Origin: Lepidonotus clava
Lineage: Eukaryota > Annelida > Polychaeta > Phyllodocida > Polynoidae
Length of the DNA stretch: 64,000 bases
Assembly (NCBI GenBank): GCA_936440205.1
Contig: OW387140.1
Coordinates: 31,679,659 to 31,743,658 of the forward strand
Direction: 5' to 3'
The notes under the pieces are model-generated. The model was not told the origin of the DNA, made no database searches, and saw only the letters and a list, made by a program, of their open reading frames with translations. A program made the translations under genes and the position numbers. Positions 45,814 through 58,345 of the stretch are shown here, piece by piece (positions within the stretch are counted from its first letter, which is position 1; each line of letters starts with the position of its first letter).

Positions 45814-46187
45814 ATACGTCATTACATAGGGGTAAGCCCATCCCTAAGGCATGTCCTACCTCCTTGCCTTAACTAGGCCTATCATGAACTAGTGTGGGGT
45901 CCAAGGGGAGAACGGATGCTCGAGAATCTTTAACCAAGCTGAATGAGGGAAGAGCGCAAATTAGTGCGTTAAAGCGCAATATACCATTGAAACAACCAAA
46001 GACACTGAGCAACCTTTTACTTTCAGAATTTATGTATTTCCCGGGGTGTTTCCGGAGTTTTCTAATATTATGTGGAATTCCCATTAAAGATAGATTCTAG
46101 GATATAAAGATAGATCGGCTACCCATATCGTTCACTGCCTATTCAAATTAATGTGTAACTGTTCAGCATAAACTAGGATACAGCCAC
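45814..46187. other. Spacer right of the Ngaro/PAT-like element
   Basis: No gene. TAAGCCCATCCC at 45831 repeats the end word of the MITE that starts at 46188, so an older partial copy may lie here. Confidence 0.45.
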
Positions 46188-46626
46188 AATAAGCCCATCC
46201 CACATAGGGGATTTCAAGGGTTTGGACAAGGGTCGGACAAAATTCTCATATATAGCATCTTTGTCTCCTAGAGTTAGGATAACTGAAATAAGCAGGAATT
46301 GTGTTTTCTTATATCCCCAAGTATTGTTAAACCATTATGATTCTAAAATTTTACCAATTGATAGATTTGCAGATTTACCAGCCAATCAAAATGCTGTATT
46401 TCAAGGCAACATTGAAGGATGGGCTGACAGGCTTTAACATTGGTTCCTATGGGGAAACGGCCAATATATAAAGCTCCATTTTACAATTCTAGGAAGAAAT
46501 TTCTCAATTAAATTGCTTTGGTGATTTTTGTATTGTGCAACTGTCTTCATAGAAAAAGCATGGAGGCAATTTTGAAAATATTTCATGGTAAACTTTAACT
46601 TTGGTGTAAACTGGGATGGGCTTATT
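46188..46626. mobile_element. MITE with AATAAGCCCATCCCA ends (copy 1)
   Basis: AATAAGCCCATCCCA at the left is perfectly inverted as TGGGATGGGCTTATT at the right. The interior includes GTCGGACAAAATTCT, CATCTTTGTCTCCTAGA and GCCAATCAAAATGCTGTATT. A relative in the same orientation is at 59799-60224. The two copies differ by scattered changes and small indels, suggesting moderate age. Non-coding, 439 bp. Confidence 0.85.
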
Positions 46627-47923
46627 CCCTGCAGAGTGGAAACCATTAACCACCCCTACTTCAGCACTCATTTCTCCCCCTCAGACCCTGACCACTACCC
46701 ACCCCACCACCCAACCACCCCACCATCCCAGCTGACCACAGGACACGTGCCCCCATTCAGTATGATTCATATGTTAATACTGGTCACCACCCACCTCTCA
46801 GCCTTTTGTACAGTGGGGGGTGGGGCAGACCAGTTGTCAGACAGACCGACTACTTTGTGCTGCATTCAGGGGGTCAGGTGCCCCCTGAATGTGCCCCCTG
46901 AATCAGAGTACCCCCTGAATGTGCCCCAGTAAATAGCCCCGCCCCTCTCTGCCAACACTGGGTTATTAGTCGGCTTATGATTAGAGGCTCAGAGCTGTGA
47001 CAGCAAGACAAGGGCTGAATAAAAATGAGATGATTCTTGCTCTCTGCTGTCTACAATACGTGCCTGAAATTCTAATCTATAGACACTAGCCATGCTATGG
47101 AAAACAATGACTGATGTTTTAAACTTAGATTTTCTAAATAAAACATTTTTTCTATTATAGTCATAAGTTTTATTTTGATGTTACATGGTTTCTAATACGC
47201 GATTAATGCAGTTTTAAAGTCATCACCAAATAAATCACACTGGCACACATGGTCATAAAGTATACTTCACGACACCCTGTGAAATAAAATAAAGAACCTC
47301 TATGTAAGGAATACCTTGTGTTCTGATTTATCTCTCAGGAGGCAAACGCCAATTGTGTATGCTTTCATGGGTAAATGACGAAGTAGTCAAAAAGACGTCA
47401 TTTTACTGGAGACCCTACACGCACCTGACCGGGGTGGTCGGCGGGGGGCTTTAGTCATGGTTATGGATGAGAACGTCAAGGTGAGAAGTCAAAACAAACA
47501 CACCTGCCTCCAGAGGGGGGTCTGTTCTGGTACCTGGCCTAGCCCCAGCCGGCCCAGTGGGAGACAGGAAGGCGGGCAAACAACCAAGCCAAAAAACACC
47601 GAATAAATTGCAAATAATGATGGGAAAAAGTGAACATATGAGCTCACCATATTTTTGAAATGTGTCATGAATGGCACCATTATCTTTTTACCATTGAAAT
47701 CCTACCCTATTTTTTAGGGTCAAGAGCTAAATACTTGGTTTCCTCTTTTGATTTATTGACACCCACATTCACTCTTTAGGTATCCTTAAATAGCATTGAA
47801 AATTATAACTAGCACTTTTTGAATGATATTTTTGTATGTTAAAGTTTTCATGTCTGAAATTACGCGACAAATGGGCAAGCTGTCGCCTAAATGCGTGTTT
47901 TTCAAATATAGGTGTAAGTTAAA
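46627..47923. other. Non-coding
   Basis: A CCACCC-rich patch at about 46650-46745 and a short repeat of GCCCCCTGAAT (46880-46922) are the only structures noted. No gene. Confidence 0.4.
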
Positions 47924-48562
47924 GCAAACCACAACGCAAAATTATCAAAATTTAGTAAATTTTTTAAATTTTCAAAATCGATCCTGACATCTTCAACTAC
48001 ACTCATATAAATCATATTGCCAGTTAAAATCAGATATTGGTGGCTAGAAGTCAATAATTATGATCCTTGGAAAGAGTATCTGTTTGTTTTTGTTTTCTGG
48101 TCTGCAATCAACTTGTTGGGGAATCCCCCCACGTGACCCAACTGCCCCATAATCAGTGATGTCATCTTCAGGGTCAATAGGTCAATTCCTCTCCTTTCCT
48201 TTCTGTACTGAGCCAGGCTCATCCATGTTTGCCTCCTCTCAATTCCCACATCATTCTCCACCCAAAATAATACTCATTAGAGACTCTGCTAGCAGAGTGG
48301 AAATGCAGGGGGGATTCCGGAAATGCCATTTTGATGATGTCATCAGTTTTTGGGTAAACAATCTAGGTATTTGTGTGGACCACACAACAGACCAAAACAA
48401 GTCAGAAAATGAGTATTCATGACAGTCTAAATCTGTTTTTGAATAGAATTTTGCATGCCATTCTGTTATCAGATGACACATGATCATACATGGTTTGTAA
48501 ACAAACAAAGTTCACTGAAAATTTTATTTGACAATATATAACTGATTTGCGTTGTGGTTTGC
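47924..48562. repeat. 17-bp perfect inverted repeat about 600 bp apart
   Basis: GCAAACCACAACGCAAA at 47924-47940 is exactly inverted at 48546-48562. The pair may mark a decayed DNA element of about 640 bp, but no target duplication is visible. The interior has no supported gene. Confidence 0.5.
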
Positions 48563-51500
48563 GGGTGTAGATCAGGTTTAACCTGTACGCCTCACCTATT
48601 GGGAGGTCCAGTAAAAATAAAACCTGACGTGTTATACTTTTAATTCCATTCACGCCTTGCATTTCAGACCACCCCACTAGAACGAATTTACAGAAGCCTT
48701 TGTATGTATTTCAGAGGAACAACTTTTGCTCAAGTGCGATAGAAATTGTATCCAGTTAGCCTTTCTGCAGCGTCAATTATCAATCTGAAGTTGAATATTT
48801 TAATTGTATTTTTAAAGTATTATTTACCCTTTTAAGAGTCGGATTACTGAATTTACTCTGCTACCCAAAATTGATATTTCAGCGATATTCAGACCAAACA
48901 TGTAATACATAAATAGGTAAAATATTACCCAGTCATTTTAGCCAACAGACCTGTGCCAATGGCTGGTTCGTCCCCATCTGTTTCCCCGGCAACCAGCGTC
49001 ACATCAAGGTGTCACAACGGTGATTTGGGAGCGTGTCAGGCAGATGGCAGATGGTGGTGATTGTCAGTGAACAGACTGGGGATATGTCTCAATCACCACC
49101 TGAACGCCGTGTGGGGCGTAGGGACCCAGTTGCACCTGACGCCTTCAGACTAATTAAATCAACTTAATAGGGACTCACATTGTAATGATGGCACTTTAAG
49201 GAGCTAGGTCCGCACACCCTACCTGTCTAACACTAAGGTACTTAGTAGTTTTACAAATTAAAGAAGCCTCATACTTCAGACACAAGATGTCTGTTTTTTT
49301 TAAATTTTACATGACCAAAACTAATGGCAGTCACTGCATGGTAGGCTGCGACGTTGGTCGATGGCCCTGGGCCCAAAGCTAGGGAATATGAGGTCAAAAA
49401 CTGATCAAGATGTAGCATTGTTAAGTACCACAAGCCTCCGTCCCAGTGAGAGAAGAAAAGCTAATTTCGGAAGTAAGTGAAAATATCTATGAGCTTGAAT
49501 GATCGTAGTTCAAACGGTGGATATAGATTTAAACGTTTTGCATTGGGAAAGATGTGTATTCCCTTATCCTGCTTATTCTATGTACAATGTAATGTAGTAT
49601 TCTACATTGGAATACCATCTATTTATTATGGGACCAACAGAAGTGCATAATGTTCAGTGTACAGAACATACTTGTGGATATAGTTAAGTTCCTTATTAGA
49701 TAGAACAGTAAAAGGAGATGGCATATACGATGCACACATTTTCCCTAAATGATACTTTGGTAAAATGAAAGAAAAAAGATACCATCACTGTGTATTCGCC
49801 ACTCAGTTCTCCCTATAGAAAGCTCTGAGTCGCACACGTCTACCCTTTCCTGCCCACCCACCTCAACACATCTCCTCTAAATAGCACCTGACATTGGGGA
49901 GTACAACACATCAGACGAGCTCTGACACAATCTCCTCCCACATCTTTCACCTCCCACCAGCCTATTGTGCCGAGGGTATGTAATAATGTGGGGGCCACCT
50001 GAGATTGGAGAGTGAATCTGACATTTAATCCGACGTTATTTGGTCGGTCTGTGTGTCACAGGAACCCCTCCTGTTCTGCATTAGCAATGAATTTTCATGT
50101 TGTGAATATTTTTGCAATATATGATATTTCGAAAAAGATATGCAAGCGTAATAGATCAGTCTGGTAAAAACCCTGAAGGGTTGGCCGGATGTTAAGGTAT
50201 ACTCAAACAATCAAACAACTGTATCTGGAAATCATTAATCGAATTGATGGTTTTGATCAATATTAAAAAAAATACTTGTAGAAGGTTGGTTGGTTTGGGA
50301 CAATATAATATGTTTTGGGTGGGGCTTAAACTATTATACTGTTATAGACGTGTAGGTGTGGGTGGAATATTATAGCGTACACGTGTACCTATAGCTGTGA
50401 CATATGGACCCCACATAGAACAATAAGCCAAGCTGGCCACCCCCTGGTCCACCCCCTGGTCCACCCCCTGCTTCACCCACTGCTGGGGCTCAGGTGACCG
50501 GCTTAGATACACCCACCACCTCCGTCTGTTATTACCTTTACTGTACAAGGTCTCCGTGGGTATAAATGATGCAGGATCACCACAGTACCTCACTACAACA
50601 GGCTGTTTTTACCCCATACTAGTAGTATACGTATACAAGAGCATACGTGTTACTGTATATTATGCATACATGAGCATGCATATTTTATTTGCGAGTGAAC
50701 AGAGAATTGATGATCATTGAATATTGTATTGGTACGTTCATCTAAATGTATGCATACTTGGGATGGAGCCGAAACCCTAGGGATAGGGCCGGACAGAATA
50801 TGTTTTGTGGAGCAGAAAAAGAATGGTCCTTATTTAGTTTGAGATGATTTGTATAAGCCATAAACACATAAGCAATCGGATACATTATCCCCGTTAACCA
50901 CCAGGGAAAAGAGATTTACCAGTAAAATCTAGGGAACCATTGCTAATTCTTACAGTAAACATAACCAGTGGGCCACTTGGGAGAAGAGCCACATGTGATG
51001 AAGATAAAACCCCCATCTAAAAACTGCACTTGTGCTCCTGTATAGCTTTTATCGGGACTGCCAGACATACATTTCCCTTGCTTTGATGTTTTACGGATGC
51101 AATTTTCCTTGTTTTATTGAAGAATTGACAACAAAATGGCAAGCATTAAGTGGTCTTCAATGTCCATACAAATTGACCAACCAGTGCAGCCCCCTTTGTC
51201 ATGCTAATCCGTCTAACGGTCAGACAATGGTAGCGTGACGGTCAGCGGCGGACACAGGAAGTGGCGATTATTGGCCGCGTTCCCCCCTAAAAAGGCTCCT
51301 TGTCGGGGGTCAGCTGGTGCATATCGATGATGTTTTGACGGGGTCCCTCAATTTAGCCGTCATAACTGACGTGCTGAGGTCTTTAACTGGTATTTCAGCA
51401 TCTGTCTGTCAGAAAAAGGGCATCTGAAAAAGAGTTTGAATCAAAAACAGATGTCAGAAAAACAAGCATAACAAGGATGACACTTTCCCCTTTTTCTATC

Positions 51501-53489
51501 TATGTTCAATAAGATTCTTAATTTAAGGATACAGGTAAAGATGCCAATGACTTGATTTCCTCCGTAATTAAGACGTTTTTTTTAAAAAATCATTTGGTAC
51601 CTGATTATTTGCCTAATCTAAACAAGATTTTTGTCGAGAAACTAGCCAAATTAAAACTAAACTACGACTTCTTGTTTTTATCAATAACATACAAACATAC
51701 ACATGAAGAAGAAGGAAAATACGAAATTATAGTAAATCAACACATCTTGCAGCCAGAACATCAGAACATGATTTGTAGATGTAAGGGGCAAGAGTCTGCT
51801 TAACAGATGACCCAGAAGACTTCTGGAAATATTTTCCATACCAGTATTTACCTTTCTGGTAAAAAAATCCCCACCCCTTTACCCTTGAAGACATCTTTAT
51901 CCTTTGAGGCCGTGCACATCTCACACCCAACAGAACATTAGTTCTCCTGGTCCGTGGGCCTTGATGTGACAGAGGCCGGTAGTCCGAGGGCAAGTGAGTT
52001 GATCATAAGTGACAGACGTCCGACAGCCACAAGTGTGGATTACCTCTCCACTCCTGCTCCCAACCTCTACACTCCACTCCCACCTCCCACCCTCACAACC
52101 TCATCCCACTCCCCACTCCCCCAAACCACCACCGGCAGTCGACGGTGGCAGCCTGACGGGCAGTTGGCAATGTGGCGGGATGGGGGGAAAAGGGCGGGGG
52201 TACTTTCTTTGAAAAGCAAACATTTTTTCCAATTGCTTGTTTATAAAAGCCCTATATAATACAAGGGAACAGAAACATGGTTTTGGCAGGAATGTACAGT
52301 TGGGTTTTAACTTATCAATTTTTATTCAAATGGCATAATTAGATTTAAGATGCTTTTTTTATCGAGTTGCCGCCAGAATGTTTCGCAGCAGTGTCACTGT
52401 GAGAGTGGCTCTACTGTGCCCTCATGTTCCCAGCAGGATAACAGGGAACGAAGAAACAAGAAACACTCCTTACATCACAAAAAAAAAGATATCTGACAGT
52501 TGGTATCCGGACCCCAAAAACATAGTACTCCCCTCAGCCTCCTACAACCCCCCCCCCCCCCCCCCCCCCTTCCAACATCCCATCCCCTTCACGGTCTAAA
52601 GAGAACCACACATCAGCCCTGCCCAGCCCACACCGCCCCTCCTGCTTTCATCACGTGACCCACCTCTTTGATCGCCCCCCACGCCGACAGGTGGCGCCCC
52701 TGACCTGCGGGCCAGGCACTTCCGGTGCATATAGGTCATCAGGGACTCAGGGAGTCAGATGGGAGGCAGGGGCGATATGGCGCTGTGTTTTTCTCTCTAT
52801 TGGATTAATATTTCATGAGTTGATTTGCTGGTAGTGAGATGGCAATAACATCGGCAACAACCCCCGGGCAACATGTATTTATGTGACTCATGCATTAAAC
52901 GTTTTGTCAATATATGGAATTTACATGGATGTTTCCGATGGTTTGATGCATATTGATCATGTCTACCAATGTTTATTGCTACTAGTAAACGTTACTTGTT
53001 GGGCAGACCTGTTCTGCTTTTGGAAGATATAGATGGCCACCCGGAGGTTGTATTTTTATAAATCCTTGTGACAAGAACACTACACATATCGTTTATTTCA
53101 TAACCAAGTTGCATAGGGATATATTGGTTAGGTATATGATGTGGAATGAAATATCAGGTTTCTTGTGGTACTCGTTATGGGAAATTAAGGGTGAAGGATG
53201 GAGCAGATGTTGGAGATTTCTTTCCATCCATTTTACCGTCTTTTTCTTGTGTTTGTTTTAACTCAATTCCCTTCTTGTTTTTGTAAATGTACCCTGTATA
53301 TCTAACATGCATTGGTTCTGCTTGGTTATGTTAACTTTTACACCCGTTTAACTTGCCTCAGACACTTGCTTTGACTCAGACTCCCCTCCCCTGATCACGA
53401 AGCACCCATCCCGTGTGATCATAATCTCACAGCGTCCGTCTATCAGTCCTTCCATCGCTCAGTCAATTCGCAGACGACTTTTTGCATCT
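48563..53489. other. Non-coding, with low-complexity patches
   Basis: Includes a 12-bp repeat CCACCCCCTGGT at about 50437-50470, a pyrimidine-rich tract at 52030-52130 and a C-run at 52548-52568. GC-rich patches at 48950-49150 and 51180-51370 could be regulatory. No supported exon. Confidence 0.4.
50156..50220 (+). repeat. SINE/LINE 3'-tail-like repeat (copy 2)
   Basis: CAGTCTGGTAAAAACCCTGA, then GGGTTGGCCGGATGTTAA and an AAAC-type tail. It matches copy 1 at 14552-14614 with a few differences. Confidence 0.55.
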
Positions 53490-53534
53490 GCGTCATTTGG
53501 CGCCAATTCCGGCGGCGCGCGCACCAAATGACGC
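53490..53534. repeat. GC-rich hairpin
   Basis: GCGTCATTTGG and its exact inverse CCAAATGACGC enclose a 23-nt loop of GC-rich sequence containing GGCGCC and GGCGCGCGC. It stands out from the AT-rich flanks and could be a protein-binding site pair. Confidence 0.6.
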
Positions 53535-54382
53535 GCGTGATTCGCCACAATTGATAATAGGCGTCTTTGTAAAGCAGTGGCGCCCTCTTTCGACCGCTGC
53601 CGTTTCATGCCCCACTGAAACCTTTCATTGGGTTCGCTGACTCGAAGGAAGTTACGGCCACAGACGTTGAGAACTTACACCAAAGCCTTGTCATGGAAAA
53701 ATGAAGCCCCCTCTATGGTGCTGGAGGAGGTGTGACCTTGGAATGGAGGTCGACCTCTGGAGGGAGATGAACCCACAAAAGGGTCAAGGGTTAAACAGAC
53801 TTCCTCTGTCAGTTTTGACTGATTTGAGATTAGAGGACTCGTCCAATCAGAGAATCAGGAAAAATAATGTGCCAGAACCCAACTTCAAAGACTTAATTCG
53901 CATTCCATTACTAGACAGAGATCTTGCCGTTATTAAGCTTCTAATTTTACTCTGTCCACTCAAGTTTGAGAATTCAGTTTATTATACCTTAAATTATATA
54001 TACAATTCATGAATTGCAGTTATTAAGGTATGTGTATTTAGATAATAAAAGTTTCAGGAATGCAACTGTCTAAAGCATTTACACGTTAATTAGAAGTGAG
54101 TAGTATATGTAAAGTGTACATTTACACAGGAATAAACAGTAAGTAACACATCGGGTAATCCATACATTGCCAAGCACGTAGTAGGGTCCCTGCTGCCTTC
54201 ACAGCCTTCCTTCTCAATAAAACAAGATGCAGCCAATATGCAGATTTTCCAATCTACGAGTCGGCTCATCTTTCTAATCCTCCCGTTTTAACCGAGCTCT
54301 AGTTTCTGTCGGTAACGAGAGCAAACCGTGTGACTTTTCTTCACTTCTCGGCCTGCCGCTCAGCACTGGAATCACATTTCAG

Positions 54383-54484
54383 TAATTAAGTGTTAGTCGT
54401 CTCTAATTAAGTCCTTGACTAATTAGTACGTGTAGCCTGCTCTCCAGGGCGGGGCGGGGTCGGCCCTGGAGGAGCGGGTAATTG
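54383..54484. promoter_or_regulatory. Cluster of homeodomain-type TAATTA words
   Basis: TAATTAAG (54383), TAATTAAG (54404), TAATTAG (54420) and TAATTGG (54479) lie within about 100 bp. An inverted pair CTCCAGGGC / GCCCTGGAG (54442-54450 and 54463-54471) flanks a GC box GGGGCGGGG. The combination is unusual in this AT-rich DNA and suggests a cis-regulatory element. Function is inference. Confidence 0.35.
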
Positions 54485-57229
54485 GATGTATGTCGGGGGA
54501 GGAGGTGGATGAATAGGGGCTAACGTGCTCATGTGATATTTAATGGTGAGCGCCTGCTCACTTTGTGATCATATGTAGGCAGGTCGTGTATGATCATGAA
54601 TAGATGATTGGTTTTAAAGTAGGGCAAGGTGATGAGATTAACGTGGACCTTAAGTATACTATACTATATGGGCTTGTTTCTCTAATTAGATATCTGTGTA
54701 GAATATCTGTTGTGTATACACCAACATCTAAATACTATGTCCAAGAACTAATCCTTGCTGATCTAAGGGATTTACCAAATTTTGTTCTGCTGTTTATAAC
54801 GAAGAAACACACACAATGGCTAGAGTTTTCAAAGTGAAAATCACAAAATTCGCATAAAAATGAACCAGAGACATAGCATACTCATTTTATACTTAAGCGA
54901 ACATTTTTAACAGAAATGCAAATCTATCCATACCTAAATGTACATACCATAAAAATAATATATTGAATCATTCGTTAACAAGATAAATTTGCTTGATGCA
55001 CACTACCTGCTGAAGCCTTCCCACTGCCATAAATAGCAAGCCCACTAAAACGAACCTTCCTTTAGACACAGGTAGGAAGTCCTACAGCCACGGCCATGTA
55101 GAGCTCCCCCACCGACGAGCATTTTAAGTACAACCTGTGCCTCAACTGTAATTATAGATTATGGCTGCACTCAGCCTCTCGCAGTTTGAAATCGCTGAAA
55201 GCCAGCAGCACTTATTGACTGGGCGCCACTTAGGCTAATCAGCCTATTGAAGTACATTGTGATTTTGAAGCGAAGAGACTGTGAAGCTTTATGTAAAAAC
55301 CGTCGCTGCTGTAAAATTGTATAGAGATAAAAGAGCGGTGGCAGACGCTATGGATCGCTACAGTATGGGCGTGGGTGGTGGAAATAATGAGCTGGGCGTT
55401 GTTGCAGGGAAATAGCTGTAAAATTGGTTAAAATACATGTGTTTATTATACAGATGTTTCAGTAGAATGGGATGCAGAAAAGCGCCACTGAACTGTTGAA
55501 TGATGTGCTTTGCATGGAAACTAAATTTTGAGACAGTGAGGAACTAACTGTATTACATTGTCATTCAAATTTATGGCTGTTATTGTCAAGTCATTGCTGC
55601 ATTTCGGAGGATAATATCTCCTTGTTTTCGAGTTATCTTATCAGTCCACTATTAGTCAAATTAGAACTATGGCGGAGACAAAGGGTATTGTAATATAGAA
55701 ATGGACCTGTGTAATCTTGGATTAATTCAAGCATGTTTTGTTCTAAATCTAAACATAATTATACTGGGAAAAAACATATAAAGTCATCGGGAATCTGTTC
55801 ATTCAGCCAGTGTACGACATCCCCCTAACCATCTATTCACGGACCAAATACTGTGTACCTGAGGGCGGGCCTGAGGGATCCTGGGTGTACGAATATAGTA
55901 ACGGTATGATGTGTGCACCTGACAACCCCTCCGTCCTCCCCCGTCTTTGGTAATAGCTCTTAGCTCGTACTCGTCAGTTCAGGGGCGGCCGGGCTGTGGC
56001 GAAAAACATCTGAAGGGCTGATGTACCTGTTGACGTCCTCGATATAGAAAATACAGATAACTCCTACCGTCAGTTCCCTTTTTGGATAAGCCTATTTGAG
56101 TGCAAGAGCATGAACCCAAACAGTACTAAGGTCTATAACCGTTTATTCATATGTATATATATATGTATAAACGTATATCATATTCTTGAAAAACGAATCC
56201 TATTTAGTGATGTTAAGTGCAGATATATTTAGGGCGAATGGATCATACTAGGCACATTCAGTGACATAAAAAATAGTATGCTACTTTAGCAAAAAGGTAC
56301 TGCTATACTATATAATAGTGTAGTTTTACACTTGAAGAAACCTACTATGTTACAGATGAAATATGAGCAACCTAGTAGAAAAAAGGACCACTGAAGCAAG
56401 GCAGCTTCTGAAGGCCTTAAAGGCATAAACGGTGATTTATTGTTGTATGCGCAGGACACTTATAGGTTGGACCCTCCCCGGCAGACTATTCCATACGATC
56501 GTACAAAAGATAGATGTGTCTGTACGACCCCACTGGCACTGTCTGTACGGTCCCACCAACAGTGTTTACCTCCAGTCCTTTACCGCAGCTCCTACCCAAC
56601 ACCATCTCATTTATAACATATAACTTCTCCCACACCCTTGGAACTAGCCTTCGCCTTGTTGCATCATTCAAACCACACGCTTAGAACCAAGGTGCTGGAG
56701 CGAAAATCCAGCGTGTAACGTAGTTTCAGGCCAAAAAATCACAGGCGGGCAATTAAGTCCAATGCTTCCAGAGGTTACGTTTTTGGTTGTGGAAAGGAGT
56801 TTTTTGTTGGAGTGTACAGAAGGTTGAATTCCCTTCTGAGAGATTTGTACTAATTTGAAATGCGGTGATAAAACGTGTCATGTCTTTTTAACGACGCCAC
56901 AAAAGCGTTCTAGTTGGGTTGTAAACATGTCTCAGCTAGTCCATAAACAGTGTACTACAACCGTAAAAGGACATACTGAAGACGTTATGTACACACTCTT
57001 AATGAATGAAACATCATAAACATGCACTGGTTCTTGGTGTCAGAGACTTTTCTGGTACCAACGCCCATTGAGCAGCATATGAGCAGTTGGTGAACAGTTG
57101 GTGAGTTGCTCCCCAATTGCTCGCGGGGAGAGGTTATCAGAACCAACAAGCTGGCCTCAGACCCTAGGGAGGAGTAGATAGGGAGAGGGACGGTTGCTGG
57201 CGGGCGGCCAAGGTGGGCTTGGATGTTGG
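54485..57229. other. Non-coding
   Basis: No gene. A short TATATATATATG microsatellite lies near 56152-56166. The frame at 56432-56623 and its shadow on the other strand show no domain. Confidence 0.4.
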
Positions 57230-58345
57230 CCAAGGGAGTGCAGGAGGTTGGCGAGGATTGGGGACTGAGGGATGGGTAACATGGATGTGGGGTGTTGGGA
57301 GGTCAGCAGAGTGTTAGGGTCTGAGGATGGACAGCAAGGATGTGGGGTGTTGAGAGGTTAGGAGGGTGTTAGGGTCTTAGGGATAGGTAGCAGGGCTGTG
57401 GGGTGTTTGGAGGTCAGCAGGGTGTAAGAGTCTTGAGGATAGGTAGCAGGAATGTGGGGTTTTGGGAGGTCAGCAGGGTGTTAGGGTCTTAGGGATAGGT
57501 AGCAGGGCTGTGGGGTGTTTGGAGGTCAGCAGGGTGTAAGGGTCTTAGGGATAGGTAGCAGGGCTGTGGGGTGTTGGAGGTCAGCAGGGTGTTTAGGTCT
57601 TAGGGATAGGTAGCAGGGATGTGGGGTTTTGGAGGTCAGCCGGGTGTTCAGGTCTTAGGGATAGATAGCAGGGATGTGGGGTGTTTGGGAGGTCAGCCAG
57701 GTGTAAGGGTCTTAGGGACAGGGAGCAGGGACGTGGGGTGTCGAGAGGTCAGCAGGGTGTTATGGTCTTAGGGATTGGTAGTAGGGCTGTGGGGTGTTGG
57801 GAGGTCAGAGGGGTGTAAGGGTCTTAGGGATAGGTAGCAGGGATGTTGGGTGTCGAGAGGTCAGGAAGGTGTTGAGGTCTTATGGATAGGTGACAGGGAT
57901 TTGGGGTGTCTGGAGGTCAGCAGGGTGTTAGGGTCTTAGGGATAGGTAGCAGGAATGTGGGGTGTTGGGAGGTCAGGAGGGTGTTAGGGTCTTAGGTATA
58001 GGTAGCAGGGCTGTGGGGTGTTGGGAGGTCAGCAGGGTCTTAGGGTCTTAGAGTTAGGTAGCAGGGGTGTGAGGTGTCGGGTGGTCAGCAGGGTGTTAGG
58101 GTCTTAGGGATAGGAAGCAGGGCTGTGGGGTTTTGGATGGTCAGCAGGGTGTTGGGGTCTTAGGGATGGACAGCAAGGAGCTGGGGTGTTGGGAGGTCAG
58201 GAGGGTGTTGGGAGGTCAGGAGGGTTTCGGGGTGTTTGGGATGGAAAGCAAGGAGGTGGGGTTTTGGGAGATCAGCAGGGCCATAGGGTCTTTGGAGCCC
58301 TAAGACAGCAGAGATGTGGGGTGTCGGGTGGTCAGTAGGGTGTGA
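57230..58345 (+). repeat. Minisatellite of 55-56-bp units, about 20 copies
   Basis: The unit reads roughly GGTCAGCAGGGTGTTAGGGT, CTTAGGGATAGGTAGCAGGG, CTGTGGGGTGTTGGGA. Successive GAGGTCAGC starts at 57411, 57467 and 57522 give 55-56 bp. Units differ by single changes and small indels. G-rich on this strand with two TAGGG words per unit. Confidence 0.92.

Noticed and set aside
48951-49007. Possible 57-bp exon reading TCANGWFVPICFPGNQRHIK between AG and GTGTCA
   Set aside because: The coding look is suggestive, but the exon is very short, the acceptor is average and the donor poor. No domain can be assigned, so it is not called. Transcript data would decide.
57230-58345. TTAGGG words as an interstitial telomere
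   Set aside because: They are two fixed words per 55-56-bp unit, not uninterrupted TTAGGG tandem repeats.
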